64,000 nucleotides of DNA from an uncultured Collinsella sp. Lineage in GTDB: Bacteria > Actinomycetota > Coriobacteriia > Coriobacteriales > Coriobacteriaceae. Numbering within the stretch: position 1 is the first letter of the stretch; each line of letters opens with the position of its first letter. The translations under genes and the position numbers were made by a program. The stretch covers positions 248,001 through 312,000 of the forward strand of contig CAKUHA010000002.1 in the NCBI GenBank assembly GCA_934655755.1, in the 5' to 3' direction. This document shows positions 43,224 through 52,145 of the stretch, in pieces. The notes beneath the pieces are model-generated. The model saw only the letters and a program-made list of their open reading frames with translations, was not told the DNA's origin and did not search any database.

Positions 43224-44606
43224 TTAGCGGGCTGTCGCTTTGGCTTGGGCGGCGCGATAGGTGCGTGCCGGGTGGCAGAGTAGTACCGCCACGACCATAA
43301 AGAACGCCGTGGTGCCCAGGCTGATGGGGTAGACCATCATGATGTTCGCAAAGGTGCGGAAGTGCGGGAACACGCAGAATACCCAATAGAAGCGAATGCC
43401 GCAGACGCAGATCATGGTGATGAGGGCGGGCATGAGCGAGATGCCAAAGCCGCGCAGGTAGCCGGACATGTTTTCGTAGAACATGCTAAAGGCGTAGGCA
43501 GGGAAGATCGAGCACACGCGGATATAGCCGATCGAGACGATGTTGGGGTCGCTGTTGAACAGCGCCAGGATTTCGCGTCCCAAGCCTACGATGATGACGA
43601 TGGTGGTGAGCGCGACGATACCGCCTTCGACCAGGCAGACCTTGAGCGTCTTGGTGCAGCGGTCGATTTGGCGGGCACCGTGGTTTTGTCCCACAAAGGT
43701 GGTGCAGGCCTGGCTAAAGCTGTTGAGCAGGTTGTAGCACACGTACTCCAGGCTCATGGCGGCGCTCGATGCCGCCATGACCTCGGTGCCCAGGCTGTTG
43801 ATGGCAGACTGGATGATGATGTTGGCGACGGCAAAGACGGCGCTTTGGATGCCGGCGGGAAGGCCAATCTTGACGATGCGCTTGAGGGCGACGGGGTCGA
43901 TAGCCAGGTCGCGTGGGGTGACGCGGACGACGGAGTCGGTCTTGAGCAGGTGGACAAAGAGTGTGGCGGCGCTGACGGTGTAGGCGATGGCGGTGGCGAT
44001 GGCGACGCCCGCGACGCCCCAGTGGAGCACGGGGACAAAGATGAGGTCCAGACAGATGTTGAGGACGGTGGACACGGCGAGCGCCTGCAGCGGCATGCGG
44101 GTGATGCCGACAGAGCGGAAGATCGCGGCCTCAAAGTTGTAGAGCAGGATCGAGGGCATGCTGAGCAAAAAGACGCGCAGGTAGAGCGAAGCGAGCGGCA
44201 TGGTCTCGGCAGGCACGTTGAGCGCGGCGAGCATGGGCTCGGCAAAGATCTCGCCTAGCGCGATGACGACAAAGCCCACAAGCGCCATGAGAATCGAGGT
44301 GTGGACGGCGCGTTTGACCATGTTCTGATCGTTGCGGCCGATAGCGTTGGCGATAACCACGTTGGAGCCAAGCGACATGCCAATAAACAGGTTGAGCATA
44401 AGACTGGTAAGCGGAACGTTGGAGCCGACCGCTGCCATGGCGAGGGTTCCCTGGTCGCCCGAGAAATTACCGATGATGACCGTGGCGATGAGGTTCGACA
44501 GCTGCTCCAAGATACTCGTGGCGGCTACGGGGAAGGCAAACAGGGGAATATTGCGCCACAGCGAGCCGGTGGTCATGTCAATGTGCTTAGATGCGGTGTC
44601 TGCCAT
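43224..44606 (-). CDS. MATE-family efflux transporter
   Basis: A 460-residue membrane protein with 12 TM segments in two MatE repeats. GSLWRNIPLFAFPVAATSIL at the N-terminus, GNFSGDQGTLAMAAVGSNVP, and FVGQNHGARQIDRC in the second half are typical of NorM/DinF-like multidrug and cation-coupled efflux proteins. ATG 44606. No regulator is adjacent. Confidence 0.92.
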   Translation of the reverse strand: MADTASKHIDMTTGSLWRNIPLFAFPVAATSILEQLSNLIATVIIGNFSGDQGTLAMAAVGSNVPLTSLMLNLFIGMSLGSNVVIANAIGRNDQNMVKRAVHTSILMALVGFVVIALGEIFAEPMLAALNVPAETMPLASLYLRVFLLSMPSILLYNFEAAIFRSVGITRMPLQALAVSTVLNICLDLIFVPVLHWGVAGVAIATAIAYTVSAATLFVHLLKTDSVVRVTPRDLAIDPVALKRIVKIGLPAGIQSAVFAVANIIIQSAINSLGTEVMAASSAAMSLEYVCYNLLNSFSQACTTFVGQNHGARQIDRCTKTLKVCLVEGGIVALTTIVIIVGLGREILALFNSDPNIVSIGYIRVCSIFPAYAFSMFYENMSGYLRGFGISLMPALITMICVCGIRFYWVFCVFPHFRTFANIMMVYPISLGTTAFFMVVAVLLCHPARTYRAAQAKATAR

Positions 44607-44740
44607 ACGCTCTCAATCTCTAATATGCTCTTTCGTGCTTATTTGCGCAGATGATGATACTCCTAATCGACTACCCGCGCCTAAGTGGGGAAGGCGTGCG
44701 ACAATGGTGGGCGTTGTGTTGTTCGCGCTAAGGAGTTGCC

Positions 44741-45556
44741 ATGTTGTTGTGTCCCGTTTGCCATGAGCCGTTGGTGGACGACGAGCGCGGTGCTGCGTGT
44801 GCGGGCGGACACCGGTTTGACCGCGCACGCGAGGGCTATCTGTACCTACTGCGCTCGTCCAAGAGCGGCGACTCCATGGGCGATCCCAAGTCGCAGGCGC
44901 GCAGCCGTCGTGACTTTCTGAACCGCGGTTATTATGCGCCGTTGCGCGATGCGATGGTCGAGCTGGTGCGCGAGCGGGCGTCTGGGCATGTCGCGTCTGC
45001 GAATGGTCCCATGACGCTGCTCGATATTTGCTGCGGCGAGGGCTACTACACGAGCGCCATGGGTGCGGTGCCGGGCGTGGATGCTTACGGTTTCGACCTG
45101 GGTAAAGAGATGGTGCGCCTGGCCGCCAAGCGCGGCGATGCGACGTATTTTGTTGCCAACATGAAGGACATCCCCGTGGCGGATGGCACCTTCGATATGG
45201 TGACTGAGCTCTTTGCTCCTTTTAACGAGCGCGAGTTTGCGCGCGTGCTGGCGTCCGAGGGCTCGCTCTACACCGTGGTGCCGGGCGCCCGTCACCTCTT
45301 TGGACTCAAGGAAGTGCTCTACGACACGCCGTATCTCAATGACGAGAAGCTGCCGCAGACTACTGAGCTCGAGTTGGTCGGAACGCAGCGGGTGTCTGCG
45401 AACATTACGCTTCAGACCCAGGCCGACATCGAGGCAGTGTTCCAGATGACGCCGTACTACTATCGCACGCGCCCTGCCGACAAAGAACGCCTGGCAAACC
45501 TGGACACCCTTCAAACCGATATCGACTTCATCATCGCCGAGTACCGCCACAGCTAA
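44741..45556 (+). CDS. 23S rRNA (guanine-N1)-methyltransferase RlmA-like
   Basis: A 271-residue RlmA/TlrB-type enzyme. The N-terminal zinc site is CPVCHEPL then CAGGHRFD, followed by REGYLYLL and GDPKSQARSRRDFLNRGYY, which are diagnostic. The SAM motif is LLDICCGEGYYT. RlmA methylates G745; the Gram-positive RlmA(II) methylates G748 and can influence tylosin response. I cannot separate the two from sequence alone. ATG 44741 follows AAGGAG. Confidence 0.9.
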   Translation: MLLCPVCHEPLVDDERGAACAGGHRFDRAREGYLYLLRSSKSGDSMGDPKSQARSRRDFLNRGYYAPLRDAMVELVRERASGHVASANGPMTLLDICCGEGYYTSAMGAVPGVDAYGFDLGKEMVRLAAKRGDATYFVANMKDIPVADGTFDMVTELFAPFNEREFARVLASEGSLYTVVPGARHLFGLKEVLYDTPYLNDEKLPQTTELELVGTQRVSANITLQTQADIEAVFQMTPYYYRTRPADKERLANLDTLQTDIDFIIAEYRHS

Positions 45557-45557
45557 C

Positions 45558-45594
45558 AACCTGCCAAAAAGGGACAGGTTTATTTTGGCAGGTT
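45558..45594. repeat. GGGAC-core palindrome, CCTGCC arms
   Basis: Perfect 12-base arms AACCTGCCAAAA and TTTTGGCAGGTT enclose AGGGACAGGTTTA. It shares the GGGACAG core with the TGTGACAAA palindromes but has unrelated arms. It starts at the RlmA gene stop. Confidence 0.85.
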
Positions 45595-45610
45595 CTATCT
45601 GGGCAAACGT

Positions 45611-45650
45611 AAAGGGCCGACCGCGTTGCGACGCGATCGGCCCTTTTTGG
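45611..45650 (+). terminator. Rho-independent terminator
   Basis: AAAGGGCCGACCGCG pairs with CGCGATCGGCCCTTT (one mismatch) around TTGCGA and is followed by TTTTT. The complementary strand also has a usable T-run from the AAAs. Confidence 0.85.
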
Positions 45651-45684
45651 CTGCTTGATAGCAGGGGTTATGGGAGACGGGTGC

Positions 45685-46086
45685 CTACAGGCGATCCTTG
45701 TTCTCGGTCTTAACGGCGTGTGCCTGCTGAACAAAGAACAGGTCGTACACCACGATGACAAAGGCGCCGTAGTTGATGGCGTCGCCGCCAAGTGCGGGAA
45801 GCGTGAGAACGGCCTGCGCAATCGTGGCGATGGCGGCAACGATGCCAAGCTTAAACGCACCGTCTACCTGCGAAGGCTTGTTGGCACCCTTGATGCCCGC
45901 AACGCCTGCGGCAAGATCGACGAGGCCCTTGGCAATGATGATGACTGCGGCGAGCATGGCATTCGAGCCGTAGGTGGACTCGAACTTGCCGGTCGCGATG
46001 CCGGCAATTCCAATGACGAGGCTGGCGATGCCCAAAACAAAATAGATCAGGGCAAGGATTTTGAGTGTCTTGCGGGTGTAGCTCAT
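45685..46086 (-). CDS. Small four-TM membrane protein
   Basis: A 133-residue integral membrane protein with four evenly spaced hydrophobic helices (about residues 7-28, 40-62, 75-97, 100-120) and a charged tail. The Gly/Ala-rich helices recall small DUF308/DUF4064-like proteins, but I do not recognise the family firmly. ATG 46086 follows AAAGGA by 7 bases; the frame extends to 46179 without support. Monocistronic. Confidence 0.8.
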   Translation of the reverse strand: MSYTRKTLKILALIYFVLGIASLVIGIAGIATGKFESTYGSNAMLAAVIIIAKGLVDLAAGVAGIKGANKPSQVDGAFKLGIVAAIATIAQAVLTLPALGGDAINYGAFVIVVYDLFFVQQAHAVKTENKDRL

Positions 46087-46317
46087 AGGCGGTCCTTTCG
46101 ATGCGGGCGCGGTAAATCCAACGCGCCCCGTTTGCTGCACATATGGTGAAGCACATTGTAATTCAACGGGGCGGTGCATGTGTTCGAAAGCGGCTCTTGC
46201 CAGCGCGGCTCAACCTTTCAAAAAGGAAAGCTGGGCGTAAGCCAAATCGATGGCAGCCCACGCGCGGCGCTGCGATGATGGGGCCATGGTAAGAAGTGGA
46301 CCGAAGGAGGAGCCATG

Positions 46318-46458
46318 ATGTACGGAGCCAAGCAGGCGCGCGAGCCGCGGTCGTTGGGAAGGCGCATGAGTGATTCTGTGATCGCTGCCGTGTGCACGGG
46401 ATTGATGGCGGTGCTTTGCATTGGGATGCTGTGGACCTTGTCTCATGTGGGACAATAG
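46318..46458 (+). CDS. Small membrane peptide
   Basis: A 46-residue ORF. ATG 46318 lies 7 bases after AAGGAGG, and a second ATG is at 46315. A basic N-terminus (AKQAREPRSLGRRM) precedes one hydrophobic helix (SVIAAVCTGLMAVLCIGML). It ends 65 bases before rsmJ. The strong ribosome site and TM pattern support translation; function is unknown. Confidence 0.55.
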   Translation: MYGAKQAREPRSLGRRMSDSVIAAVCTGLMAVLCIGMLWTLSHVGQ

Positions 46459-46523
46459 CGGACGGTTGGGCGCCGACGTGGACGGCGCCCCGCGTATTCG
46501 TTCTGCTTACTAAAGGAGTGTCC

Positions 46524-47228
46524 ATGGGCGTTGCCGACCCTACTGCTGTTGCTTATGCTGCTGGGCTCGAGCTCGTGCGAACGTCCGAGGGCCTCACGCT
46601 CACCGACGGTACGATGGGGCTGCGCGCCGATTTTGCCCGCATGCTTCCGCGACTCAAGCAAGGCCGCCTGCAGCAGGAGCTGCTGGTGAAGGCCGCGCGC
46701 GCGAAAGGCGTTGAGCATCCGTGGGCAATCGATGCCACGGCGGGTTTTGGCGAGGATTCGCTGCTGCTGGCCGCCGCGGGCTTTACCGTCGATCTGTATG
46801 AGCAGGATTGCGTGATCGCGGCGCTTCTCAAGGATGCCTTGGATCGCGCGGCAGACGATCCGGCGCTTGCGGCCGCCGTGGCGCGCATGCGCTTACATGC
46901 GGGCGGGGACAGCATTGCCGGCCTTCGTCATACAGCCGAGCTGATCGAGCAGGGTGAGCTCGCGGCTCCCGACGTGGTGTATCTGGATCCCATGTTTCCC
47001 GAGCGCACCAAGAGCGCAGCGGTGAAAAAGAAGTTCCAGCTCTTGCACCATTTGGAACAGCCATGTGCCGATGAGGAGGCGCTGGTTAAAGCTGCGCTTG
47101 CGGTGCACCCGCGCAAGGTCGTTATCAAGCGACCGGTGAAGGGGCCGCTGCTTGCCGGCGTTAAGCCGAGCTATCAGCTTGCGGGCAAGGCCGTTCGTTA
47201 CGATGTTTTGGTGCCGCCGCGCCCGTAG
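46524..47228 (+). CDS. rsmJ: 16S rRNA m2G1516 methyltransferase RsmJ-like
   Basis: A 234-residue class I methyltransferase of the RsmJ/YhiQ family. LTDGTMGLRADF, IDATAGFGEDSLLLAAAG (motif I), YLDPMFPERTKSAAVKKK and IKRPVKGPLLAG match the family point by point. It would methylate N2 of G1516 in 16S rRNA. ATG 46524 follows AAAGGAG by 6 bases; the open frame from 46392 overlaps the small membrane peptide. GACAAT at 46451 is a likely -10. Confidence 0.9.
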   Translation: MGVADPTAVAYAAGLELVRTSEGLTLTDGTMGLRADFARMLPRLKQGRLQQELLVKAARAKGVEHPWAIDATAGFGEDSLLLAAAGFTVDLYEQDCVIAALLKDALDRAADDPALAAAVARMRLHAGGDSIAGLRHTAELIEQGELAAPDVVYLDPMFPERTKSAAVKKKFQLLHHLEQPCADEEALVKAALAVHPRKVVIKRPVKGPLLAGVKPSYQLAGKAVRYDVLVPPRP

Positions 47229-47276
47229 CTTGCTTGCGATTGCCGGCGCTTTGCCAGCGCCGTGCCGATGCGGGGT

Positions 47277-47573
47277 CTATTTCCAAGGGTGCGACGTCAG
47301 GTGCCAGCCGCCGCAGTATTCGCATTTGTAGCAGGCCAAACCACGCCGTCCGCGGTTTTCGCAGTCGGCCATAACGGCCTCGGCTTCGGCGCGTGTGTCG
47401 TAACGGTTTTTGCGCTCGCACGACTTATAGCGCCAAGCCTCGTCGCGCTCGGCGTCCAGGGCGTCGCGGCGCTCGTCCTCGCGTGCAAACAGGTCGCTCA
47501 TATCGCCGCCCGTGGCAGCGCCCAAAAACTCGCTTTTGGCCTTTGACCAGGCGGCTCGCTTTTTGCTCCCCAT
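47277..47573 (-). CDS. Small protein with zinc-ribbon-like C-terminus
   Basis: A 98-residue protein of unknown function. The N-terminal half is charged and helical (AREDERRDALDAERDEAWRY). The C-terminus has CERKNRYDTRAEAEAVMADC and then CYKCEYCGGWHLTSHPWK, a pattern of a four-Cys ribbon ending in a His-Leu-Thr motif seen in small phage- and plasmid-type zinc proteins. ATG 47573 follows a GAGAGGGGCG stretch. The divergent GNAT gene is 77 bases away, with an inverted repeat TGGTATCA/TGATACCA (47599-47606, 47621-47628) between them. Confidence 0.75.
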   Translation of the reverse strand: MGSKKRAAWSKAKSEFLGAATGGDMSDLFAREDERRDALDAERDEAWRYKSCERKNRYDTRAEAEAVMADCENRGRRGLACYKCEYCGGWHLTSHPWK

Positions 47574-47647
47574 CTGCTTCGCGCCCCTCTCCAAACGCTG
47601 GTATCATTGCTCAATCAAAGTGATACCAATAATCGTGAGGTCGCCGC

Positions 47648-48139
47648 GTGATGATCAGAAAAACCCTCGATACCGACATTCCCGCTGCCATGGCTATCTA
47701 CGACGCTGCCCGCGCTTTTATGCGCGAGCATGGCAATGCTACGCAGTGGCCGGTGGGCACGCCCTCGGCTGAGCAGCTCAAAAGCGATATTGCCGCTGGT
47801 GGCAGCTATGTGTGCGAAGTCGACGGCCGCGTGGTAGCGACGTTTGCCTTTCTGACGGGGCCGGACAGTTCCTATGATGTGATCGAGGGCGGTCAGTGGC
47901 ACAGCGATGCTCCATATGCCGTGCTGCATCGCGTGGCATCCGACGGCACCACGCATGGCGTTGCGGCCGCGATGTTTACTTTTGCCAAGGAGCGCGTCGA
48001 CCATTTGCGCATCGACACGCACCAAGACAACCTGCCCATGCAGGGTGCCATTCTCAAGGCCGGGTTTAAGCGCGCCGGTGTCGTATATGTGTCGGACGGT
48101 ACGCCGCGCGTTGCGTTTGATTGGCTGCGCGAGGCGTAG
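47648..48139 (+). CDS. GNAT-family N-acetyltransferase
   Basis: A 163-residue GNAT protein. MIRKTLDTDIPAAMAIYDAA opens the fold; GTTHGVAAAMFTFAKERVDH contains the pyrophosphate-binding segment region, and LRIDTHQDNLPMQGAILKAG is the typical C-terminal motif. GTG 47648 lies 7 bases from GAGG; ATG 47651 is equally possible. The acceptor is unknown. Confidence 0.87.
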   Translation: MMIRKTLDTDIPAAMAIYDAARAFMREHGNATQWPVGTPSAEQLKSDIAAGGSYVCEVDGRVVATFAFLTGPDSSYDVIEGGQWHSDAPYAVLHRVASDGTTHGVAAAMFTFAKERVDHLRIDTHQDNLPMQGAILKAGFKRAGVVYVSDGTPRVAFDWLREA

Positions 48140-48173
48140 AGGCCGAGTCGCGTATCAACATCTCGCCTAAATA

Positions 48174-48200
48174 AAATGGCCCCGGGTGGGGCCATTTTTT
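48174..48200 (+). terminator. Rho-independent terminator
   Basis: AAATGGCCCC and GGGGCCATTT around GGGT, followed by TTTT. It ends the GNAT gene. Confidence 0.85.
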
Positions 48201-48258
48201 GTCTGCAGGTGATGCTTTGGATGGGCGAGGACCAACGTCCGTCGCGGGCAAATGGTGG

Positions 48259-48684
48259 CTACGCCTTGGGCAGCTCGCTTCCGCAGTGGCAGCACTTGGT
48301 CGCGCCCTCGTTTACCTCTTCCAGGCAATAAGGGCAGACGGGCTTGGGGGCGGCTTCCTCGGCGGGGGCGCCGGCCAACTTGTCGCCAATCTCCTGCGCC
48401 TTGTTAAGCGCCTTGACGATGGCAAAGACAATAGCCGCCACGATCAAAAAGTTGATGCACGCGCCGATGAACGCGCCAAAGTCGATATTGGTGCCCGGCA
48501 CCACCAGCCCCGAGATCTCGGTGGCGCTACCGCCGGCGATGACGGCGATGAGCGGGTTGATGATGCTATCGGTAAGCGAGGTCACGATGGCAGTGAACGC
48601 GCCGCCAATGATGACGCCGACGGCCATGTCCATCACGTTGCCGCGATTGATGAATTCCTTGAACTCGTTGAGCAGTGCCTTCAT
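48259..48684 (-). CDS. mscL: Large-conductance mechanosensitive channel with zinc-ribbon tail
   Basis: A 141-residue MscL. MKALLNEFKEFINRGNVMDM, the pore helix MAVGVIIGGAFTAIVTSL, the FGAFIGACINFLIVA second TM and the C-terminal helix are standard. After it, instead of ending, the protein adds about 28 residues with CPYCLEEVNEGATKCCHCG, a C-X2-C/C-X2-C zinc ribbon. MscL normally ends soon after its helical bundle. ATG 48684 follows GAGGAG. The channel opens under membrane tension to release solutes; the ribbon role is unknown. Confidence 0.93.
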   Translation of the reverse strand: MKALLNEFKEFINRGNVMDMAVGVIIGGAFTAIVTSLTDSIINPLIAVIAGGSATEISGLVVPGTNIDFGAFIGACINFLIVAAIVFAIVKALNKAQEIGDKLAGAPAEEAAPKPVCPYCLEEVNEGATKCCHCGSELPKA

Positions 48685-48928
48685 GGTGGCTCCTCGTTGT
48701 CGTGGGGCTCGCGTTGTCACCGCCCCAGATGAGCTCGGGCAGACAAAAGGGGAGGTGCCGGCTTTCGCAAGGCGCGAACCTACGAAAATCGCCGCGCGGC
48801 AACGCAGGGCGATGAGCTCGGTCGGGGGATAGGGCCCGCTTCGCCCGCCGGCCCGTAAATTGTATCATCCAGTGTGGAACGAGAATGCCCGTTGCCGTGT
48901 GCGATGGGCTTGCAATAAGAGGAGAGCC

Positions 48929-50932
48929 ATGTCGAAGCAAGCGGTCGTTGGAATCTTGGCGCATGTCGATGCCGGCAAGACCACGTTGGCCGAGGCCATG
49001 CTGTTCAACGCGGGCCGCATTCGCAAGCGCGGCCGCGTGGACGATGGCGATTCGCACCTGGACACTAACGCGATCGAGCGCGAGCGCGGCATTACGATCT
49101 TCTCGTCGCAGGCCGTGCTCGACTACGGCGATACCCACGTTATGCTCGTGGACGCGCCCGGCCACGTCGATTTTTCGGCTGAGGCGGAGCGCACATTGCG
49201 CGCGCTCGACTATGCGATTTTGGTTGTGGGCGCCAACGATGGCGTGCAGGGGCACACCGAAACCCTGTGGCGCCTGCTTGCGCGCTATGACATCCCGACG
49301 TTCATCTTTATCAACAAAATCGATTTGGAGAATCCCGGTCGCGATGTTTTGCTGGCACAGCTGGGGCAGCGTCTGTCCGAAGGCTGCCTGGATGCCAACG
49401 AGCTGCTGACGGGCGGTGCCGTTCAGGAGGATGCTGCTGCGTTGGACGAGGCGGCACTCGAGGAGTTTCTTGAAGCGGGTGAGCTTTCCGTCGCAACGCT
49501 GTCGCGCATGGTTGCCGAGCGCAAGCTCTTCCCCTGCTTTGCCGGCTCGGCGCTCAAGGACCAAGGCGTGGACGAGCTGCTGGATGGCATATGCGCGCTG
49601 ATGTGTGAACAGGCGTGGCTCCCGGAGTTTGCCGCGCGCGTCTATCGTGTCAACCGCGGAGATCGCGGCGAGCGTTTGGCTTGGGTTAAAGTGACCGGCG
49701 GCACGTTGCGTGCAAAACAGATGATCGATGGACACTCCGGTGCCGAGGCATGGGAGCAGAAGGTCGATCAAGTGCGCATCTATAACGGCGAGAAGTATGA
49801 GCTTGCGCAAGAAGTTGCTGCTGGCGGTATTTGTGCCGTGACGGGTCTTGCGCACGTTCGCCCGGGGGACGCCTTGGGCGCGGAGCCCGCGGGCGATGCG
49901 CCCGTCATTGTGCCAGTCCTCACCTATACGGTGCTTTCAGGCGAACACGATGTCCATGCGGTGTTCAAAGCACTGACTGAGCTGGCGGACGAAGATCCCA
50001 TGCTCGGCGTAAGCTGGAATACGCATCTTGAGCAGATTCACCTGCAGTTGATGGGCGCCGTGCAGCTCGAGGTCGTGCAGCGCGTGCTGGCCGATCGTTT
50101 TGGCCTTGCGGTCGAGTTTGAGCCCGGCGGCATTCTCTATAAGGAGACTATCTCGCAGCCGGTCGAGGGTGTGGGCCACTTTGAGCCACTGCGCCACTAT
50201 GCCGAGGTGCATCTGCGCCTGGAGCCGTTGCCAGCGGGTTCGGGCGTGCAGTTTGGCACCGTGACCTCGACCGACGAGCTCGATCTTAACTGGCAGCGTC
50301 TGGCACTCACCAACGCCATGGAGCGCGATCACCTGGGCGTGCTGACCGGCTCGCCCATCACCGATGTGCGCATTACGCTCACGGGCGGCCGTGCGCATGC
50401 CAAACACACCGAGGGCGGCGATTTTCGCCAGGCCACGTACCGCGCGATTCGCCAGGGTTTGATGCAGGCGCGCGAGGCGGGCGCGGCGGTGCTGCTGGAG
50501 CCGTGGTACCACTTTGAGCTCGAGGTGCCGGGGGAGTGTGTGGGCCGGGCGCTCTCGGATGCCACGCGCATGAGTGCCGAGTACGAGCCGCCGGCGATGG
50601 CGGGAGACCGGGCGAAGCTTGTGGGTCGCGTTCCGGCATCCGAGGTACAGGATTATGCGCTGGAGGTGGCTGCCTACACGAGCGGGTGCGGTCATCTGTA
50701 CCTGGAGTTCGCCGGTTATGCGGCTTGCCATGATGCCGAGCGCGTAATCGAGACGGCCGCCTATGAGCCCGAGGCCGATCTGCCCAACACGCCCGATTCG
50801 GTCTTTTGCTCTCACGGCGCCGGTTACACGGTCAAATGGTACGACGTACCCGCCGCGGCGCACGTAAAGGTCGATCCCGCCACCTTCCGCCCCTGGCGAG
50901 CAGCAGACGCCGAGTTTTTCGGTCATAGGTGA
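48929..50932 (+). CDS. TetM/TetW-like ribosomal-protection GTPase
   Basis: A 667-residue EF-G-like GTPase. G1 is AHVDAGKTTLAEAML, G2 ERERGITIFSS, G3 VDAPGHVDFSAEAERTL, G4 NKID. The following domains (PVLTYTVLSGEHDVHAVFKA, VQLEVVQRVLADRFGLAV, then VRITLTGGRAHAKHTEGGDF) are those of the TetM/TetO/TetW/OtrA group. Length is close to Tet proteins (about 640). Codon use matches the neighbours and no mobile element is adjacent, so it looks like a resident chromosomal gene. Tetracycline protection cannot be concluded from sequence. ATG 48929 follows GAGGAG. Confidence 0.85.
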   Translation: MSKQAVVGILAHVDAGKTTLAEAMLFNAGRIRKRGRVDDGDSHLDTNAIERERGITIFSSQAVLDYGDTHVMLVDAPGHVDFSAEAERTLRALDYAILVVGANDGVQGHTETLWRLLARYDIPTFIFINKIDLENPGRDVLLAQLGQRLSEGCLDANELLTGGAVQEDAAALDEAALEEFLEAGELSVATLSRMVAERKLFPCFAGSALKDQGVDELLDGICALMCEQAWLPEFAARVYRVNRGDRGERLAWVKVTGGTLRAKQMIDGHSGAEAWEQKVDQVRIYNGEKYELAQEVAAGGICAVTGLAHVRPGDALGAEPAGDAPVIVPVLTYTVLSGEHDVHAVFKALTELADEDPMLGVSWNTHLEQIHLQLMGAVQLEVVQRVLADRFGLAVEFEPGGILYKETISQPVEGVGHFEPLRHYAEVHLRLEPLPAGSGVQFGTVTSTDELDLNWQRLALTNAMERDHLGVLTGSPITDVRITLTGGRAHAKHTEGGDFRQATYRAIRQGLMQAREAGAAVLLEPWYHFELEVPGECVGRALSDATRMSAEYEPPAMAGDRAKLVGRVPASEVQDYALEVAAYTSGCGHLYLEFAGYAACHDAERVIETAAYEPEADLPNTPDSVFCSHGAGYTVKWYDVPAAAHVKVDPATFRPWRAADAEFFGHR

Positions 50933-50960
50933 TAGAGGTTCAGTCTCTTTGTCGCATCCT

Positions 50961-50990
50961 GTTGGTATAACTCGGTATAAGTTGGTATAA
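50961..50990 (+). promoter_or_regulatory. Three helically phased 10-base repeats
   Basis: GTTGGTATAA, CTCGGTATAA and GTTGGTATAA follow each other without gaps, with a degenerate fourth unit CTATTATCAG. The block ends 35 bases before the AAA ATPase start at 51026 and probably overlaps its promoter. A repeat every 10 bases presents the same face of the helix, which suggests cooperative protein binding. Confidence 0.6.
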
Positions 50991-51025
50991 CTATTATCAG
51001 GGTTTGCCAATCCGAGGAGGCCGAT

Positions 51026-52144
51026 ATGAATCCAAATCCCTTTAAGCCCACAGCTGGTAAGCGGCCCCCGATACTCATCGGTCGCGAGTCGGTCATCGAA
51101 GATTTTGAGGAAGGGCTCGACAACGGCGCCGGAGCGCCAGGCAGGCTCATGCTCATTACGGGAAACCGCGGCTGCGGTAAAACGGTTCTCCTGCGGGAGC
51201 TGCAACGTCTAGCCAGCGAGCGCGGATGGGCGGTTGTCTCCGATTCCGCTTCGCTTGGCTTGTGCGATCGCCTGGCCGACGCGCTTCGCTCGAATAAACC
51301 CGTTGTGACGTCAATGGAGTTTGGGCCGTCGTTTGGCCGGATGTCGGTCGAGGCGGCTCGGGCAAAGGGCGAGACGTTGCGGGGGCTGGTCAACGAGCGC
51401 CTCAAGAAGCTCGGTCCAGGCAAGGGCATACTGTTTGCGATTGACGAGGCACAATCTGCGTCAATCGAGGAACTGGCGGCTCTTGCCGTTCTCTATCAGC
51501 AGGTGCTCGGAGATCAGGATGCTACGGGCCTGTCCGATAGCGACCAGTGCGGTCTTGCGCTGGTATTTGCCGGCTTGCCCAGTATGGTTGACGATCTGCT
51601 CGAAGAGCCGAGCGTGACGTTTTTGCGCCGTGCTCAGCAGCGTACGCTGGGGGCGATTTCTTTGCCCAAGGTGCGCGATTCATATATCCAGACGGTCAAA
51701 GACGCAGGCCTTTACGTTGACGCGGAGACGGCGGACCTTGCGGCACGCAAGAGTATGGGGCATCCCTACATGGTCCAGCTGGTGGGATATTACATGTGGC
51801 GCTCTGCTGTCCGGCGTGGCTCGCAGGTCATCGAAAGGCACGATGTCGAGGCTGGCCATGCGGATGCCGTCTCCGAGTTCTACGAAGCGGTTGACGCACC
51901 GTTGTATTACGGGCTGCGCAGCCCTCAGCGTCTCTTTATCGAGGCCATGGCGGTTGACGAGGGCAAGCCGGCGCGCATGGCGGACATCATTGAGCGCTGT
52001 GACCGCACCCAGAGCTGGGCGAGTAAATATCGCGCAAGCCTGATTCGCGAGCGCGTCATCGAGGCCGCCGGATACGGCCTCGTCCGGTTTACCGTGCCCA
52101 TGCTGGGCGAGTACATTCGCGATCGCATTTTATGGCACGAGTAG
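51026..52144 (+). CDS. AAA ATPase with winged-helix tail (paralogue A)
   Basis: A 372-residue ATPase. NPFKPTAGKRPPILIGRE opens an AAA_16/Orc1-like domain: Walker A is GNRGCGKTVLL and Walker B LFAIDEAQ. FAGLPSMVDDLL and FLRRAQQRTLGAI are sensor regions, and GHPYMVQLVGYYMW closes the lid. The last 90 residues look like a winged helix (SWASKYRASLIRERVIEAAG). It ends one base before the UvrA2-like gene. The gene at 54691-55791 is a diverged paralogue with the same motif order. Role unknown. Confidence 0.85.
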   Translation: MNPNPFKPTAGKRPPILIGRESVIEDFEEGLDNGAGAPGRLMLITGNRGCGKTVLLRELQRLASERGWAVVSDSASLGLCDRLADALRSNKPVVTSMEFGPSFGRMSVEAARAKGETLRGLVNERLKKLGPGKGILFAIDEAQSASIEELAALAVLYQQVLGDQDATGLSDSDQCGLALVFAGLPSMVDDLLEEPSVTFLRRAQQRTLGAISLPKVRDSYIQTVKDAGLYVDAETADLAARKSMGHPYMVQLVGYYMWRSAVRRGSQVIERHDVEAGHADAVSEFYEAVDAPLYYGLRSPQRLFIEAMAVDEGKPARMADIIERCDRTQSWASKYRASLIRERVIEAAGYGLVRFTVPMLGEYIRDRILWHE

Positions 52145-52145
52145 G

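Noticed and set aside
43362..44258. A 298-codon plus-strand frame opposite the MATE gene
   Set aside because: Composed almost only of Asp, Gly, Glu, Ala, Val and His, the complement of hydrophobic TM codons.
47599..47628. TGGTATCA/TGATACCA inverted repeat as a transposon end
   Set aside because: Only eight-base arms between two divergent genes, no second copy seen; more like an operator or chance.
48929..50932. Calling the TetM-like gene a tetracycline-resistance determinant
   Set aside because: Family membership is clear but no sequence feature readable here separates resistance proteins from housekeeping relatives.
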